Assembly (NCBI GenBank): GCA_001898385.1
Contig: MKTT01000024.1
Coordinates: 1-35,154, forward strand
DNA: 35,154 nt
Reading direction: 5' to 3'
Source: Planctomycetales bacterium 71-10
GTDB taxonomy: Bacteria; Planctomycetota; Planctomycetia; Isosphaerales; Isosphaeraceae
Shown: positions 24,609 through 34,459 of the stretch, piece by piece
Layout of the letters: every line of letters begins with the position of its first letter
How positions within the stretch are numbered: position 1 is the first letter of the stretch
Notes under the pieces: generated by a model
Database searches by the model: none
What the model was told of the DNA's origin: nothing
Seen by the model: the letters and a program-made list of their open reading frames with translations, nothing else
Position numbers and translations under genes: made by a program

Positions 24609-27600
24609 TCAGCGGGACTCGATGTCGATCTGCTGGACCAGGCGGACGGCCTCGTCGGCCATGGCCGGGCTGAGCTGGTCCCTGGCGGCGACGGCCTTCT
24701 CCAGGTGGTCCTTGGCGCGGTCGCCGCGGGCCTTGTCGGAGGCGATCAGCTTGCCGTAGTGGTAGTGCAGGACGGCCAGGTCGGGCGACCGCTTGAGCCC
24801 TTCGAGGTACGACTGCTCGGCGTCCGCCGGCCGGCCGACGGCCTCCTGGATGGCGCCGACGGTGTCGTAGAACTCGCCCGGCAGGAGCGCCGCGTTGACG
24901 CGGGGCAGGATCGTCTCGATCAGCTCCATCGCCTCGCGGCTGCGGCCCAACGAGCTGTGCAGGACCCAGGCCTTGTTGTTCACGGCCTCGATGGCCAGGG
25001 GCTGGATCTTGAGGACGCGGTCGTACTCCTCGACGGCCCGCTCGAAGTAGGGGCGGGCCTTGTCGGCGTCGGGCTGGCCCTCGGCCATGGAGAGGAGCAG
25101 GTCGCCCAGGTTGAGGTGGGCGACGGGGGAGTCGAGCAGGCTCGCGGCCTTCTCGGAGAGCGGCAGGGCCAGGTCGAGCCGGCGGGCCTTGTGCAGGCCG
25201 ACGGCGACGGCCAGGACCTCGGCGCCCTTCTTGTCGCGGGCGACCACCTCGGACGCGAGCCGCTTGGCCTCGTCGAGCCCGGCGGGCCGGGCCGACGGGG
25301 CGGCCGGGTCGGGCTCGGCCAGGAGCTGGACGTACTGCGCCAGGGCGGCGGGGTCGGACGGGTCGACGGCCAGGGCGCGCTTGAGGGCGGCGATGGCCGC
25401 GGGGCGGCGGTTCCGCTTCAGCTCGATGTCGGCGATCGTCTCCAGGGCGTCGACGAACTTGGGGTCGGCCGCGACGGCCGCCTCGAGCTGGGACACGGCC
25501 GTCGACCGGGCCGCCTCGCGCTGGGCGTCGCCGAGGCCGGAGGCGTCCAGGGCCACCGCCTGGAGGAGGTTGGCGTCGCGGTTCCCCTTCTCGACGCCCA
25601 GGACGTGCCTGGCCTGCGCCAGGGCCTCGTCGACGTCGCCGACCTTCAGCGACGCCTTGCCGAGCGAGATGCGGACGTCCAGCCGGCGCGGCTCGCGCTC
25701 CACGGCCTCGGCATAAGCCTTGGCGACGTCGTGCGGCCGGTTCTGCGAGGAGAAGAGGCGGGCCCGCAGCAGGGGGCCGACCGAGGAGTGCTTGGCGACC
25801 TTGTCGATCTCGCCGGTGATCTCGACGGCCCGGGTGTAGTCGCCCCGGCGCGCCGCCTGGTCGCACTCGGCCTGGATGATGGCGAGGTTCGCGGGGAACT
25901 TCGCCCGGTAGTCGCGGATCAGGGACTCGGCCGTCCCCTCCAGGTTGCGGAGCCTCTCGGCGTCGCCGGCGGCCATGGCGTCGGCCGCGGACAGGGAGAC
26001 GACCTCGACGAGGCCGGCGGCCAGGTTGCCGTCGTTCGGGTTGTCGGCGACGAGCCCGCGGAGCAGCTTCTCGGCGCCCTCGTAGTTCTTCTGGTGCCGG
26101 TAGACGTCGACGAGCATCCGGCGGTAGACGCCCTGCTTGTCGTCCCGGGCGCGGGACTCGACGAACTCCATCGCCTTCGCGGCCTCGCCCCCCTTGTCCA
26201 GGATCAGGTACTTCGCCTGGACGAGCGGGACCGAGTCGGGGACGACGGCCAGGCCCTCGTCGACGACCTTGATGGTCCGCTCGCCGGAGGTGACGGCCGG
26301 CGGGGCCTCGTACTCGACGGCGGCCAGCATCAGGAAGAAGACCTCGGGGACCTTCTTCCCCTCCCGGGTCGTCGCCTCCACGCCGGACCGGAGCAGGGCC
26401 GTGGCCGCGGGGTATTCCTTGGCCTGCATGTGCAGCAGGGCCCGGGTGACGACGGCGGAGGCGCTCGCGGGGTGGTCCTTCAGGACGCCGTCGAGCAGCG
26501 CGACGGCGGCCGGGATCTCGTCCTGCTGGCGGTGGTAGTTGGCGGCCCGGACGCGGTCCTCGGCCGAGGCGGGGGCGGCCGGGTCGTCCAGCAGGGCCGT
26601 CATCTCGGCCTTGGCGGCCGGCCACTGCTTCTTGGCGACGTAGGCGTTGACGAGCTGCCAGCGGTCGGCGCGGGTGAGCGAGCCGGCCTCGTTGCTGCGC
26701 TTCAGCTCCTCGAACCGGCGGATGGCGTCGTCGACGTCGCCCGCCTGGAGCGAGAGCGAGGCCAGGGCCGACTGGGCCGCCTGGAGCAGCGTCACGCCCT
26801 GCTCGACCTCCTTGGTCGGCTTCTCCTTGACGATGTCGTTCAGGGCCTGGGCGGCGCCGGCGAGGTCGCCGGTCCGGCCGTCGAGCTGGGCCTTCCAGAA
26901 GGCGACGACCTTGTTCTCCGGATCCTTCTTCAGGGCGTCGTCGAAGTGGGCGACGGCGGCCGGGACGTCGTTCCGCTTGAGGGCGAGCTGGCCCTCCAGC
27001 ACGTCGCCGACGGCCCCTTCCTTCCAGCGGGCGCGGACCTTGGCGATCACCGCGGCGGCGGCCTCCAGGTCGTTGCGGGCCATCTCCAGCTGGGCGAGCT
27101 GGACCCAAGGGGCGGAGGTGTTGCCGCGCTCGCCGGCCTCGGCCAGCAGCTTGCGGGCGTCGTCGGGGCGGTCCAGCTCGTCGACGAGGATCTGGGCCCG
27201 CAGGGCGGACAGGGTGACGTCGTCGGGGTGGGCCGTCAGGAACTCGGCCAGAAGCTTGTCGGCCTCGTCGGCCTTCTTGTCGCGGACCTTCAGGGCGGCG
27301 TCGAGGCCGGCGATCTCGGACGCGTTCGGGAACTTGGCGCGGGCCCGGGCGACGACCGCGCGGGCCTCGTCCTTCTTGCCCTGCTGCTCCAGGATCAGGG
27401 CGGCGAGGTTCTCGGCGGCCGGGGGGGCCTGGCCCGTCTTGCGGAGGGCGTCGACGCGGGCGAACGCCTCGTCGAGCCGGCCGCGCTGGACGTCGATCTG
27501 GGCGAGCCGCAGGGTGGCGCCGCCGTCGGAGCGATCGCCGGCGCGGGCGACCAGCTCGAACTCCTTCGCGGCCCGGTCGAGGTCGCCGGGGCCGCGGCGG

Positions 27601-29225
27601 GCCTGGTAGACCTCGCCGGCGAGCTGGTGCAGCACCCCCTGCATCTCGGTCGGGACCCCGCCCTCCTTGAGCTGGCGGGCGATCGACTCGACGATCGGCA
27701 GGGCCTCCTCGGGGTAGCCGGCCTGGAGCATCGTCCAGGCGGCCCAGAACTCATACTGGGGGTCCAGGGCCGACATCCTCAGGGCGTTCTGGAGGTACTG
27801 GCGGCCGAGGGCCTGCTCCTGGTTGAGGACCAGGGCCACGCCGTAGCGGGCCTGGGCCTCGGCGACCTCCGGGAGCTTCTGGGCGGCGGCCTTCAGGTGG
27901 GCCAGGGCGCTGGCGCGGAGCCTGGGCTGGGCCTTGGCGTCGGGCTCGGGCTTGCGGGCGGCGGCGGCCACGCCGGACTCCTCCAGCTCCACGGCGCCCT
28001 GGAACAGGTGGCCGAGCCCCTGGTAGCGGTCCTCGGCGGCGGCCAGCAGGGCCTGGATGTGCGGCGCGGCCTTGGCGGTGCGGGCGGCGTCCTCGGCGTC
28101 CATCAGCGCGACCTCGGCGCCGACGGTGTGCAGCCCCAGGGCGATCAGCGAGGAGCTGGGCCGGGCGGCCGGCGGCGTGGCCAGGGCCTCGTTCACGACC
28201 TGGAGGCAGCGGTCGCGCAGGCGGCGGAACCGCAGGTGGTCGGCGTAGGTCAGGTGGATCTGGAAGTCGGCCCGGTCGCCGGCCTGGCGGGCCTTGTCGT
28301 ACAGCCCGGCGAGCTGCCCCTCGATGGCCTCCACGAGCGCGTCGGCCGGGGCCTTGCCGCGGGCCTGCGCCTGCTGCACCAGGCCGCGCTGGGCCTGCTC
28401 CAGCAGGTAGAGGAGCCGCGTCACGCGCTGCGAGCCGGGCTCGGCGGAGGCGACGACGCGGTCGGACAGCGCGACCATCCCCTGGACGATCTCGGCCTGC
28501 GCGGCGGGGTCGGCCTCGGCCTGGGCGGCGAGGGCGGAGAGGCGGAGCTTGGCCATCATGTCGGTCGGCCCGACGTCGTCGGGCAGGGCGAGGGCGCGGC
28601 CGGCGGCCAGGGCGGCGGCCTTCGCGGCCTCGTCGTTGGTCGCGGCGGCCAGGCGGGCCTGGATCAGCAGCCGTCGGACCTCCGGGGCGTCCCCGGCCGC
28701 GAGCTGGTCGAGCTGCTTGCGGACGTCGGCGAGGTTCGGCGAGCCGGACTCCAGCTCGCGGAAGGCCAGGACGAAGGCCGCGTCCAGGTCGGCCGGGTCG
28801 ATGCCGGCGACCTCGCGGGCCCAGGCGACGGCGTCGGCGGCGACGTCGTCGGCCATGGCGTCGTGGAGCAGGCGGAGCCGGGGCCCCTTGAGGTTCGGGT
28901 CCAGCTTCCTCGCCTTGAGCAGGTGGTCGACCCGCTCGGACCGCAGGGCGTCCTTGCGCCCGGCGGGGGCGGAGGCCAGCATCAGCTCGTACAGCGTGGC
29001 GAACTCGTCGTGGACCGCCGCATCGTTGGCGCCCCCCTGGAGGGCCTGCTTGAAGTAGATCTCGGCGTCGGCCAGCCGGCCGGCCTCGCGGGCCGCGCGC
29101 GCCTGCTTCAGCAGGGCCTGGGGCGACGGCGGCGCCAGGGTGGACGAGATCGCGATCACGCCCACGACGGCGACCGCGACGAAGAGTCCGGACAGGATCA
29201 GCAGGGGCTTCCAGCGGACGGTCAT
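24609..29225 (-). CDS. Giant TPR-repeat protein with N-terminal membrane anchor
   Basis: A 1538-residue protein made almost wholly of helical tetratricopeptide-type repeats after one N-terminal hydrophobic segment (LLILSGLFVAVAVVGVIAISS, about 9-29). Typical repeat units are AREAGRLADAEIYFKQAL near the start, LKRNDVPAAVAHFDDALKKDPEN in the middle, and DKARPYFERAVEEYDRVLKIQP near the end. The anchor plus uncut signal suggests the repeats face the periplasm. TPR proteins scaffold complexes; large ones in bacteria also serve in envelope and secretion processes. No enzymatic domain is visible. The start at 29225 is chosen because AAGGAG lies nine bases upstream; the frame is open as far as 29561 but the upstream part is Arg-rich and lacks any domain. 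It is the largest gene in the window. Confidence 0.9.
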   Translation of the reverse strand: MTVRWKPLLILSGLFVAVAVVGVIAISSTLAPPSPQALLKQARAAREAGRLADAEIYFKQALQGGANDAAVHDEFATLYELMLASAPAGRKDALRSERVDHLLKARKLDPNLKGPRLRLLHDAMADDVAADAVAWAREVAGIDPADLDAAFVLAFRELESGSPNLADVRKQLDQLAAGDAPEVRRLLIQARLAAATNDEAAKAAALAAGRALALPDDVGPTDMMAKLRLSALAAQAEADPAAQAEIVQGMVALSDRVVASAEPGSQRVTRLLYLLEQAQRGLVQQAQARGKAPADALVEAIEGQLAGLYDKARQAGDRADFQIHLTYADHLRFRRLRDRCLQVVNEALATPPAARPSSSLIALGLHTVGAEVALMDAEDAARTAKAAPHIQALLAAAEDRYQGLGHLFQGAVELEESGVAAAARKPEPDAKAQPRLRASALAHLKAAAQKLPEVAEAQARYGVALVLNQEQALGRQYLQNALRMSALDPQYEFWAAWTMLQAGYPEEALPIVESIARQLKEGGVPTEMQGVLHQLAGEVYQARRGPGDLDRAAKEFELVARAGDRSDGGATLRLAQIDVQRGRLDEAFARVDALRKTGQAPPAAENLAALILEQQGKKDEARAVVARARAKFPNASEIAGLDAALKVRDKKADEADKLLAEFLTAHPDDVTLSALRAQILVDELDRPDDARKLLAEAGERGNTSAPWVQLAQLEMARNDLEAAAAVIAKVRARWKEGAVGDVLEGQLALKRNDVPAAVAHFDDALKKDPENKVVAFWKAQLDGRTGDLAGAAQALNDIVKEKPTKEVEQGVTLLQAAQSALASLSLQAGDVDDAIRRFEELKRSNEAGSLTRADRWQLVNAYVAKKQWPAAKAEMTALLDDPAAPASAEDRVRAANYHRQQDEIPAAVALLDGVLKDHPASASAVVTRALLHMQAKEYPAATALLRSGVEATTREGKKVPEVFFLMLAAVEYEAPPAVTSGERTIKVVDEGLAVVPDSVPLVQAKYLILDKGGEAAKAMEFVESRARDDKQGVYRRMLVDVYRHQKNYEGAEKLLRGLVADNPNDGNLAAGLVEVVSLSAADAMAAGDAERLRNLEGTAESLIRDYRAKFPANLAIIQAECDQAARRGDYTRAVEITGEIDKVAKHSSVGPLLRARLFSSQNRPHDVAKAYAEAVEREPRRLDVRISLGKASLKVGDVDEALAQARHVLGVEKGNRDANLLQAVALDASGLGDAQREAARSTAVSQLEAAVAADPKFVDALETIADIELKRNRRPAAIAALKRALAVDPSDPAALAQYVQLLAEPDPAAPSARPAGLDEAKRLASEVVARDKKGAEVLAVAVGLHKARRLDLALPLSEKAASLLDSPVAHLNLGDLLLSMAEGQPDADKARPYFERAVEEYDRVLKIQPLAIEAVNNKAWVLHSSLGRSREAMELIETILPRVNAALLPGEFYDTVGAIQEAVGRPADAEQSYLEGLKRSPDLAVLHYHYGKLIASDKARGDRAKDHLEKAVAARDQLSPAMADEAVRLVQQIDIESR

Positions 29226-29561
29226 CGGGCCTGTCTCCTTCAGCTCGGTGAATCCGGGCCGCCTCGCCGGCCTTGTTCCGCCCCGCGAACCTTCCCGGGT
29301 CCGCGTGCGGGGCTCTGCGAGGGGCGTTGCATGTCTCGGAGGAGATCGAGATCGGCGTCGAACGGGCGACGCGAGATCCGCCGGGAGGCGGGAAGCGGCG
29401 GGAATGGGGCGATGCGATGCCGAGCGAGTGGTGTGGCGAAGCCGTCCGCCCTGCTTGACCTCAGTGTCGCAATCCATTGCCGGAGCGTCCTGCATCGAGG
29501 CGACGGTCACAATAGGCCCTCGCCGCCGCGACTTCAAGCCGACTTTCCTCAAGGCGAGCAC
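29226..29561. other. Intergenic region upstream of the TPR gene
   Basis: 336 bases without a gene. The open frame that continues the TPR gene through here gives low-complexity Arg/Pro sequence and is not believed. It should hold the TPR promoter; I saw no clear -35/-10 pair or repeat. The Shine-Dalgarno at 29235-29240 is reported separately. Confidence 0.4.
29235..29240 (-). promoter_or_regulatory. Shine-Dalgarno deciding the TPR start
   Basis: AAGGAG on the minus strand, nine bases before the ATG at 29225. It fixes the start in a frame that stays open for another 112 codons. Confidence 0.75.
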
Positions 29562-30611
29562 TCATGAACCCGCGTCGACCGGACCGTCGGCCTCGGGCTC
29601 GGCCTCGACGGCCGGCGTCGGGAAGACCGGCGACCGCATCCGGCCCGGCGGCGACTTGATCGGGCCCCGCCTGAAGAACGCCCCCAGGAAGCCGGCGGCC
29701 CGGGCCCGGGTGGCCGGGTCCTCCTCGCGCTGGCCGTAGTCCTTGCCGTAGGGCGAGGCGTCCTCGATCACCTTGTTGAACTCGGCCGCGGCCAGCAGCT
29801 CCACGCTGCACAGCCACATCCAGCTCATCAGGACCACCACGCCCGCCAGCGAGCCGTACGTCGCGCCGTAGTCCCCCCAACGCTGGACGTAGAACCGGAA
29901 CAGGTAGCTCACGGCCACCAGCACCAGCGAGCCCAGCAAGCTCCCGGGCGTGATCCACTCCCAGCGCTGCTTGGCGTCGGGGGCGAAGTACATCGCCGCG
30001 GCGAAGCTCGCCACCACCAGCCCCAGGACGGTCAGCCCGTGGGCGACCGTCAGCACGACCTCGGACACGGCGTCCAGGTTCAGGAGCCGGAGGATCTGCG
30101 GCCACAGCAGGGTGCTGGCCAGCACGAGGATCAGGAGGATCGCCTCCAGCACGGCCATCAGGGCCCCGATCAGCCGCAGCTTCCAGTACGGCCGCGTCTC
30201 GCGCACGCCCATGATGGCGTTGGCGGCGTCCATCACCGCCATGAACAGGCTGGAATTGAGCCACAGCAGCGCCAGCGTCCCCACCGAGGCCAGGCCCGCG
30301 TTGGGGCGGCTCCGCATGTCGGCGAGCTGCTCGCCCAGGAGCTTGGCGGCGTCCGGGGGGAGGATCTCGTTCAAGAGCGTCGAGGCGTCCAGTTCCTGAC
30401 CGCGCGCGATCCACGGCACCACATGGGCGGCGATCAGGACGACGAGCCCCAGGAACGGGACCAGCGAGGCCAGCGCGTAGAAGGTGATCGCCGCGGCGCG
30501 GGTCATCAGCTCGTGCTCGTTGAGCTTGACCCAGGTGCGCCGCAGGGCCTCGCGGAGGGTGAGGCCCCCCAGGTCCATCGCCGATCGGAACCGTCGCCGC
30601 GTCGCGTCCAT
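29562..30611 (-). CDS. YihY/virulence factor BrkB family membrane protein
   Basis: A 349-residue inner-membrane protein with about six helices. RAAAITFYALASLVPFLGLVVLIAAHV is the family opening, and the later LLWPQILRLL, RFYVQRWGDYGATYGSLAGVVVLMSWMWL and LLAAAEFNKVIE are typical. The family is called BrkB/RbnB after early work but its function is unsettled; an RNase BN role was later assigned to another protein. The C-terminal 60 residues are polar (REEDPATRARAAG, AEPEADGPVDAGS) and likely cytoplasmic. The Met at 30611 is preferred over a GTG at 30647. It lies 67 bases behind the thioredoxin-YHS gene on the same strand. Confidence 0.9.
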   Translation of the reverse strand: MDATRRRFRSAMDLGGLTLREALRRTWVKLNEHELMTRAAAITFYALASLVPFLGLVVLIAAHVVPWIARGQELDASTLLNEILPPDAAKLLGEQLADMRSRPNAGLASVGTLALLWLNSSLFMAVMDAANAIMGVRETRPYWKLRLIGALMAVLEAILLILVLASTLLWPQILRLLNLDAVSEVVLTVAHGLTVLGLVVASFAAAMYFAPDAKQRWEWITPGSLLGSLVLVAVSYLFRFYVQRWGDYGATYGSLAGVVVLMSWMWLCSVELLAAAEFNKVIEDASPYGKDYGQREEDPATRARAAGFLGAFFRRGPIKSPPGRMRSPVFPTPAVEAEPEADGPVDAGS

Positions 30612-30678
30612 CGTCCGCCCCGTCGTGGCCGTGGTGATTCGTCGCACGGCGGTCGACGGAGCAAACGGGATGCCGGGA

Positions 30679-31725
30679 TCAGCGCCGGATGGTGTCCGAC
30701 GGGGCCAGCGACATGAAGGCGTCGCGGTGGGCCTCGTCGGGGAACCAGAACCGACGGCCCTCCTCGGACAGGCTGTAGCGGGGGTCGCCGGGGACGGCCT
30801 CGCCGCGCTCGGCCAGGCAGTGCGGGCAGTTGCCCCCCGCCTCCACGCCGACGGCCGCGTAGCGCTCCGGGTCCTGGACGAAGCGGGAGCGGTCGTCCTT
30901 CGACGCGCAGAGGTAGAGCCGCCCCCTGTACAGGGCCCCGAACCGGGGGTCGCCCTGAGCCTCGCGGCCGGCGTCGAGCTGCTCGACCGGGCAGCGGCCG
31001 TCGTTGGCCGGGACGTACCGCTCGGGGTCGCGGCGGAAGAGGTTGAACGTCAGGGCGTTGGCGAATCGGTAGACCCGGCCGCCGTGCTCCACGACGTACT
31101 CGGCCTGGCCCTGGATCAGCTTCTTCTCGGCGACCAGGCTGACCGGGCAGAACCCGGCCAGCTCGACGTCCTCCTCCTTCTTCGCGGGCGTCTCGACGGC
31201 CTTCGGCCGCGGCGGGCCGACGAGCTCGCCGGCCCGCCGGGGGGCGTCGGCCAGGTCTTCGGGGTTGTGCCGGGGCGCGTGGGCGGCGACGGCCCGGCCG
31301 AGGAGCCCGTCGAGGTCGTCCGGCCCGAGATAGCCTTGATGGACGGCCAGGACGTTGCGATCGGGGTCGACGATCACGCTGGCGGGGAGGCCGGAGAGGT
31401 TGAAGTCCAGGGCCATCTCCTGGTGGACGTCGGCCCGGAGCCTCAGCGGGACGAACTCCGACTTCGTGCGGGCGACGACGGCCGGGCTGGGGAAGCTGTC
31501 CTGCTCCATGCGGACGCAGTTGGGGCACCAGGGGCCCGTGAACTGGATCCAGAGGAGCCGGCCGGAAGTGCGGGCCTCTTCCAGGGCCGCGCCGTAGTCC
31601 TCGCGCCAGGCGAGGGCCTCGCCGGATGGGACGTCGTCGCCCCGGGAGGAGGGGACGCCCGCCGCCGCGATGCAGGCGAGCGCGGCCAGGCGGGCGAGGC
31701 GCATGAGGGGTCGCTGGGGAGTCAT
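30679..31725 (-). CDS. Exported thioredoxin-fold protein with three YHS-like repeats
   Basis: A 348-residue protein. The signal-like N-terminus ends near SSRGD (about 30). A thioredoxin-like domain follows (about 35-150) with redox motif WCPNC (Cys67, Cys70), and the cis-proline block SGLPASVIVD. Three YHS-type metal-binding repeats come next: FCPVSLVAEKKL to RYVP (about 191-239), RCPVEQLDAGRE to RYAAVG (244-293), NCPHCLAERGE to RDAFM (299-338). YHS domains bind copper or related metals, so a periplasmic metal-handling or copper-linked disulfide role is plausible. The start at 31725 has GGAGA six bases upstream. The combination of one thioredoxin with three YHS units is unusual in my reading. 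Its next gene is the YihY protein. Confidence 0.88.
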   Translation of the reverse strand: MTPQRPLMRLARLAALACIAAAGVPSSRGDDVPSGEALAWREDYGAALEEARTSGRLLWIQFTGPWCPNCVRMEQDSFPSPAVVARTKSEFVPLRLRADVHQEMALDFNLSGLPASVIVDPDRNVLAVHQGYLGPDDLDGLLGRAVAAHAPRHNPEDLADAPRRAGELVGPPRPKAVETPAKKEEDVELAGFCPVSLVAEKKLIQGQAEYVVEHGGRVYRFANALTFNLFRRDPERYVPANDGRCPVEQLDAGREAQGDPRFGALYRGRLYLCASKDDRSRFVQDPERYAAVGVEAGGNCPHCLAERGEAVPGDPRYSLSEEGRRFWFPDEAHRDAFMSLAPSDTIRR

Positions 31726-31984
31726 CGCTTCTCCTCGTCGACGGGCGTATCGCTGGGTGTGGTCGTTGAGTGGACGTCCGAGGGAATCGGACGCTGCCCA
31801 TCCGTGGAGAAGCCGCTCTGCGTGTCGAGAGGCGCCATGCCGTTGGCGTTTTTCCGGACCCGGTTGTCCGCCGGGCCCAGACGGGTTATCGACGCCCCGT
31901 GACGCGGCCTGGAGCGCTTTCTCACAAGATCGCCGGACGCCCATCGGCGCGATCGGCGGAATCCGGACGAGCGTCGGGACGGGC

Positions 31985-32764
31985 TCAGATCCTCCGCCCG
32001 GGGCGTCGGCTGACGGGGGGCTGGAGGAGTTCGACGAGGACGGCCATCTCGCGGAGGCGGGCCGGCTCGGCCATCATCCGGCGGACGTCGGCGGCGGAGA
32101 GCGCGGGGGGGGCGTCGTACGAGGTCACGGTGGCGGCGACGGAGGCGGTGCGGAGGGACGTCCCGCCCAGGCTGGTGAAGCTCGAGGCGAGCGACGCCAG
32201 GTTCGTCATCGCCTCGCCGCGGTTCTGGGCCATCGACAGGCCGACCTGCTCCGACAGGGCGCGCTGGGTCTCGGCCTCGCCGCGGCGGGGCTTGGCCCCC
32301 CCCTGCTCCGCGCGACGGTTCCGGGGGGGCTTGCGCTGCGGCGGCCGGCCCCCCGGGCGGGGGGGCGCGGGGATGGTCGCCGAGCCGATCTGGCGGCGGG
32401 TGACGGGGTCGATGAAGACCATCTCGTCGTCGATGACGTAGACGTCGGCGTCGGTCGTCCGGCCGGGAGGACGGGCGGTGCCGATGCGCGCCGAGGCGGG
32501 CGGCTCCATCCCCCTCGGGTCGGCGGCCCCCCCCGACGCGGCGCGGGAGGCGGCGGCCTCCTCGGCGCGGGCGGCGGCGAGGGCGTCGCGACGCCCCGCG
32601 CGAGCCTCGGGCGGCGCATAACCGCCCCCCGGACGTGGGCCCGGCGCGGCCCCGGGCCGCCTCGGCAGCGGCTGGCCGTCCCGGTTCAGGATCGAGGTCA
32701 GCGCCCAGATCGCCAGGAAGACCAGCGGGACGATGAACTGCGACAGGGCTTCCAGGTTCCTCAT
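31985..32764 (-). CDS. Hypothetical membrane-anchored protein, third gene of NfeD-FloA operon
   Basis: A 259-residue protein. One N-terminal transmembrane helix (about 8-24, FIVPLVFLAIWALTSIL) is followed by a Pro/Arg/Ala-rich, probably disordered stretch (about 30-110). A short conserved-looking segment VYVIDDEMVFIDPVTRRQIG follows near 115-135, then a basic linker and a helical end (ADVRRMMAEPARLREMAVLVELLQPP). No family is recognised. The gene starts 52 bases after the FloA stop with GGAG upstream of ATG 32764, in the same direction, so co-expression with FloA is likely. In Bacillus the flotillin operon is also three genes (yqeZ-floA-yqfB), but this protein bears no visible likeness to YqfB. 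Confidence 0.75.
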   Translation of the reverse strand: MRNLEALSQFIVPLVFLAIWALTSILNRDGQPLPRRPGAAPGPRPGGGYAPPEARAGRRDALAAARAEEAAASRAASGGAADPRGMEPPASARIGTARPPGRTTDADVYVIDDEMVFIDPVTRRQIGSATIPAPPRPGGRPPQRKPPRNRRAEQGGAKPRRGEAETQRALSEQVGLSMAQNRGEAMTNLASLASSFTSLGGTSLRTASVAATVTSYDAPPALSAADVRRMMAEPARLREMAVLVELLQPPVSRRPGRRI

Positions 32765-32816
32765 GGCGGCTCCCGCGATCACCTGGCCGGGACGAATCGG
32801 GACGGACGAGGGCGGG

Positions 32817-33884
32817 TCACTGCGGCGACGGCGAGGGCTGGCGGGCGTTGCCGCCGGTGCCGGCGATGGCCGCGCGCATGTCGGTGTCGGCCTGGACGTT
32901 CTTCAGGTTGTAGTAGTCGCCCACGCCCAGGTGGCCCTGGCGGAACGCCTCGGCGATGGCGAGCGGGACCTCGGCCTCGGCGGCGACGACCTTGGCCCGG
33001 TTCTCCTGCACGGCCGCCTGCATCTCCTGCTCCTGGGCGACGGCGAACGCCCGCCGCTCCTCGGCCTTGGCCCGCGCGACGCGGGTGTCGGCCTCGGCCT
33101 GGAGGGCCTGGAGGTTGGCACCGATGTTGTCGCCCACGTCGATGTCGGCGATGTCGATCGAGAGGATCTCGTAGGCCGTACCGGCGTCCAGGCCCTTCTC
33201 CAGCACGCGCTTGGAGATGGAGTCGGGCTTCTCCAGGACTTGCAGGTGGGTGTCGGCCGAGCCGATGGCGTTGACGATGCCCTCGCCCACGCGGGCGATG
33301 ATCGTCTCGTCGGTGGCGCCGCCGACCAGGCGGTCGAGGTTCGTCCGCACGGTCACCTTGGCCTTCACCTTGAGCTGGATCCCGTTGCGGGCGACGCCGT
33401 CGATGGTGCTGCGGCCCTGGCTGGGGTCCGGGCAGGGGATGACCTTCGGGTTGACGCTGGTCTGCACGGCCTCCAGCACGTTCCGGCCGGCGAGGTCGAT
33501 CGCCGTGGCCTGCTTGTACGACAGCGGGATGTCGGCCCGGTTGGCCGCGATCAGCGCCCGGACCACGTTGGGGACGTTGCCGCCGGCCAGGTAGTGCGAC
33601 TCCAGCGCCCGCGTGGTCAGGCCGTCCTTCTCGCTCAGGCCGGCCTGATACGCCATGATCTTGGAGCGGACGATGATGTTCGGGTTCACCTTCCGGAACG
33701 ACATCCCCACCAGGTCCACGATGCTGACGTTGGCGTGCGTCAGGAACGCCTGGATCCACAGGTTGAAATACTTGGTCACGAAGATCCCGCCCAGCAGGGC
33801 GATCACGCCGAGCGTGATGATCCCGAGCCAGAAGAGGGTGTGCATCGAGGGGGGGTTCGCCTGCGCGAGCAGCGTCGGGATCAT
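32817..33884 (-). CDS. floA: Flotillin-like protein FloA (UPF0365)
   Basis: A 355-residue SPFH-superfamily membrane scaffold. A single hydrophobic hairpin or helix lies at 14-36 ([18 protein letters not shown]), followed by [29 protein letters not shown], which opens the family domain. [51 protein letters not shown], and a long Ala/Glu coiled coil ([24 protein letters not shown]) complete it. FloA organises functional membrane microdomains and affects lipid packing and protein secretion in Bacillus. Its ATG overlaps the TGA of nfeD in ATGA, giving translational coupling. This pair is the classical NfeD-flotillin arrangement. Confidence 0.97.
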   Translation of the reverse strand: MIPTLLAQANPPSMHTLFWLGIITLGVIALLGGIFVTKYFNLWIQAFLTHANVSIVDLVGMSFRKVNPNIIVRSKIMAYQAGLSEKDGLTTRALESHYLAGGNVPNVVRALIAANRADIPLSYKQATAIDLAGRNVLEAVQTSVNPKVIPCPDPSQGRSTIDGVARNGIQLKVKAKVTVRTNLDRLVGGATDETIIARVGEGIVNAIGSADTHLQVLEKPDSISKRVLEKGLDAGTAYEILSIDIADIDVGDNIGANLQALQAEADTRVARAKAEERRAFAVAQEQEMQAAVQENRAKVVAAEAEVPLAIAEAFRQGHLGVGDYYNLKNVQADTDMRAAIAGTGGNARQPSPSPQ

Positions 33885-34459
33885 GGGAGCCTCGGGATGA
33901 GTTGGGGATTCTCGACGTCGAGGTCGAGGTCGGAAGGGGCCGCATCGCCCGACGGCCGCGCCGCCGTCGCGGCGGATTCGACGGCGCGGACCACCAACCG
34001 GCCGGACCGCGCCCGCACGACCCGCACCCGGGCCCCCTGCGCGATCAGCCCGGACTCGGCCATGCCGTCGTAGCGCCGGCCCCGCACCTCGACGTGCCCG
34101 CACGGGTGCAGCGGCGTGAGCGCCCGGCCGTCGACGCCGACCAACTCGTCGACCCGGCGGGCGGAATGGGAGACGTCGACCTCGTCGAGGGCCGGCGGCT
34201 CCAGCGCCAGCCGACGCCCCATCGGCGAGCGCACCCAGAGCCGGAACGCCGCGATCGCGGTGATCGGCACGGCGATGAAGTCGATCAGGACGAACGTCCA
34301 CCCCATCGAGGTCGACGTCTGGAACGCGTTCCAGAGCCCCAACCCCAGGCAGACCACCGCGCTCAGGCCGATGAAGCCGCCCGACGGGACGAACAGCTCC
34401 AGCGACAGGAGCAGCAGCCCCATCGCCAGGAAGACGGCCGGCCAGAACGCATCGCCCAT
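33881..34459 (-). CDS. NfeD-family protein
   Basis: A 192-residue membrane protein with three N-terminal helices ([52 protein letters not shown]) and a C-terminal OB-fold ([43 protein letters not shown]). It belongs to the short NfeD1b-type without a ClpP-like protease domain, which partners with FloA-type flotillins. The start at 34459 follows GAGGGGG. The final TGA overlaps the FloA ATG. The extra Pro/Leu tail (LIPRLP) is produced by this overlap. Confidence 0.93.
   Translation of the reverse strand: MGDAFWPAVFLAMGLLLLSLELFVPSGGFIGLSAVVCLGLGLWNAFQTSTSMGWTFVLIDFIAVPITAIAAFRLWVRSPMGRRLALEPPALDEVDVSHSARRVDELVGVDGRALTPLHPCGHVEVRGRRYDGMAESGLIAQGARVRVVRARSGRLVVRAVESAATAARPSGDAAPSDLDLDVENPQLIPRLP

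Noticed and set aside
24705..29567. 1620-codon plus-strand open frame opposite the TPR gene
   Set aside because: High-GC third positions keep the antisense frame open. The translation is Gly/Leu/Arg-rich with no motif, and the minus-strand frame has TPR units and a Shine-Dalgarno.
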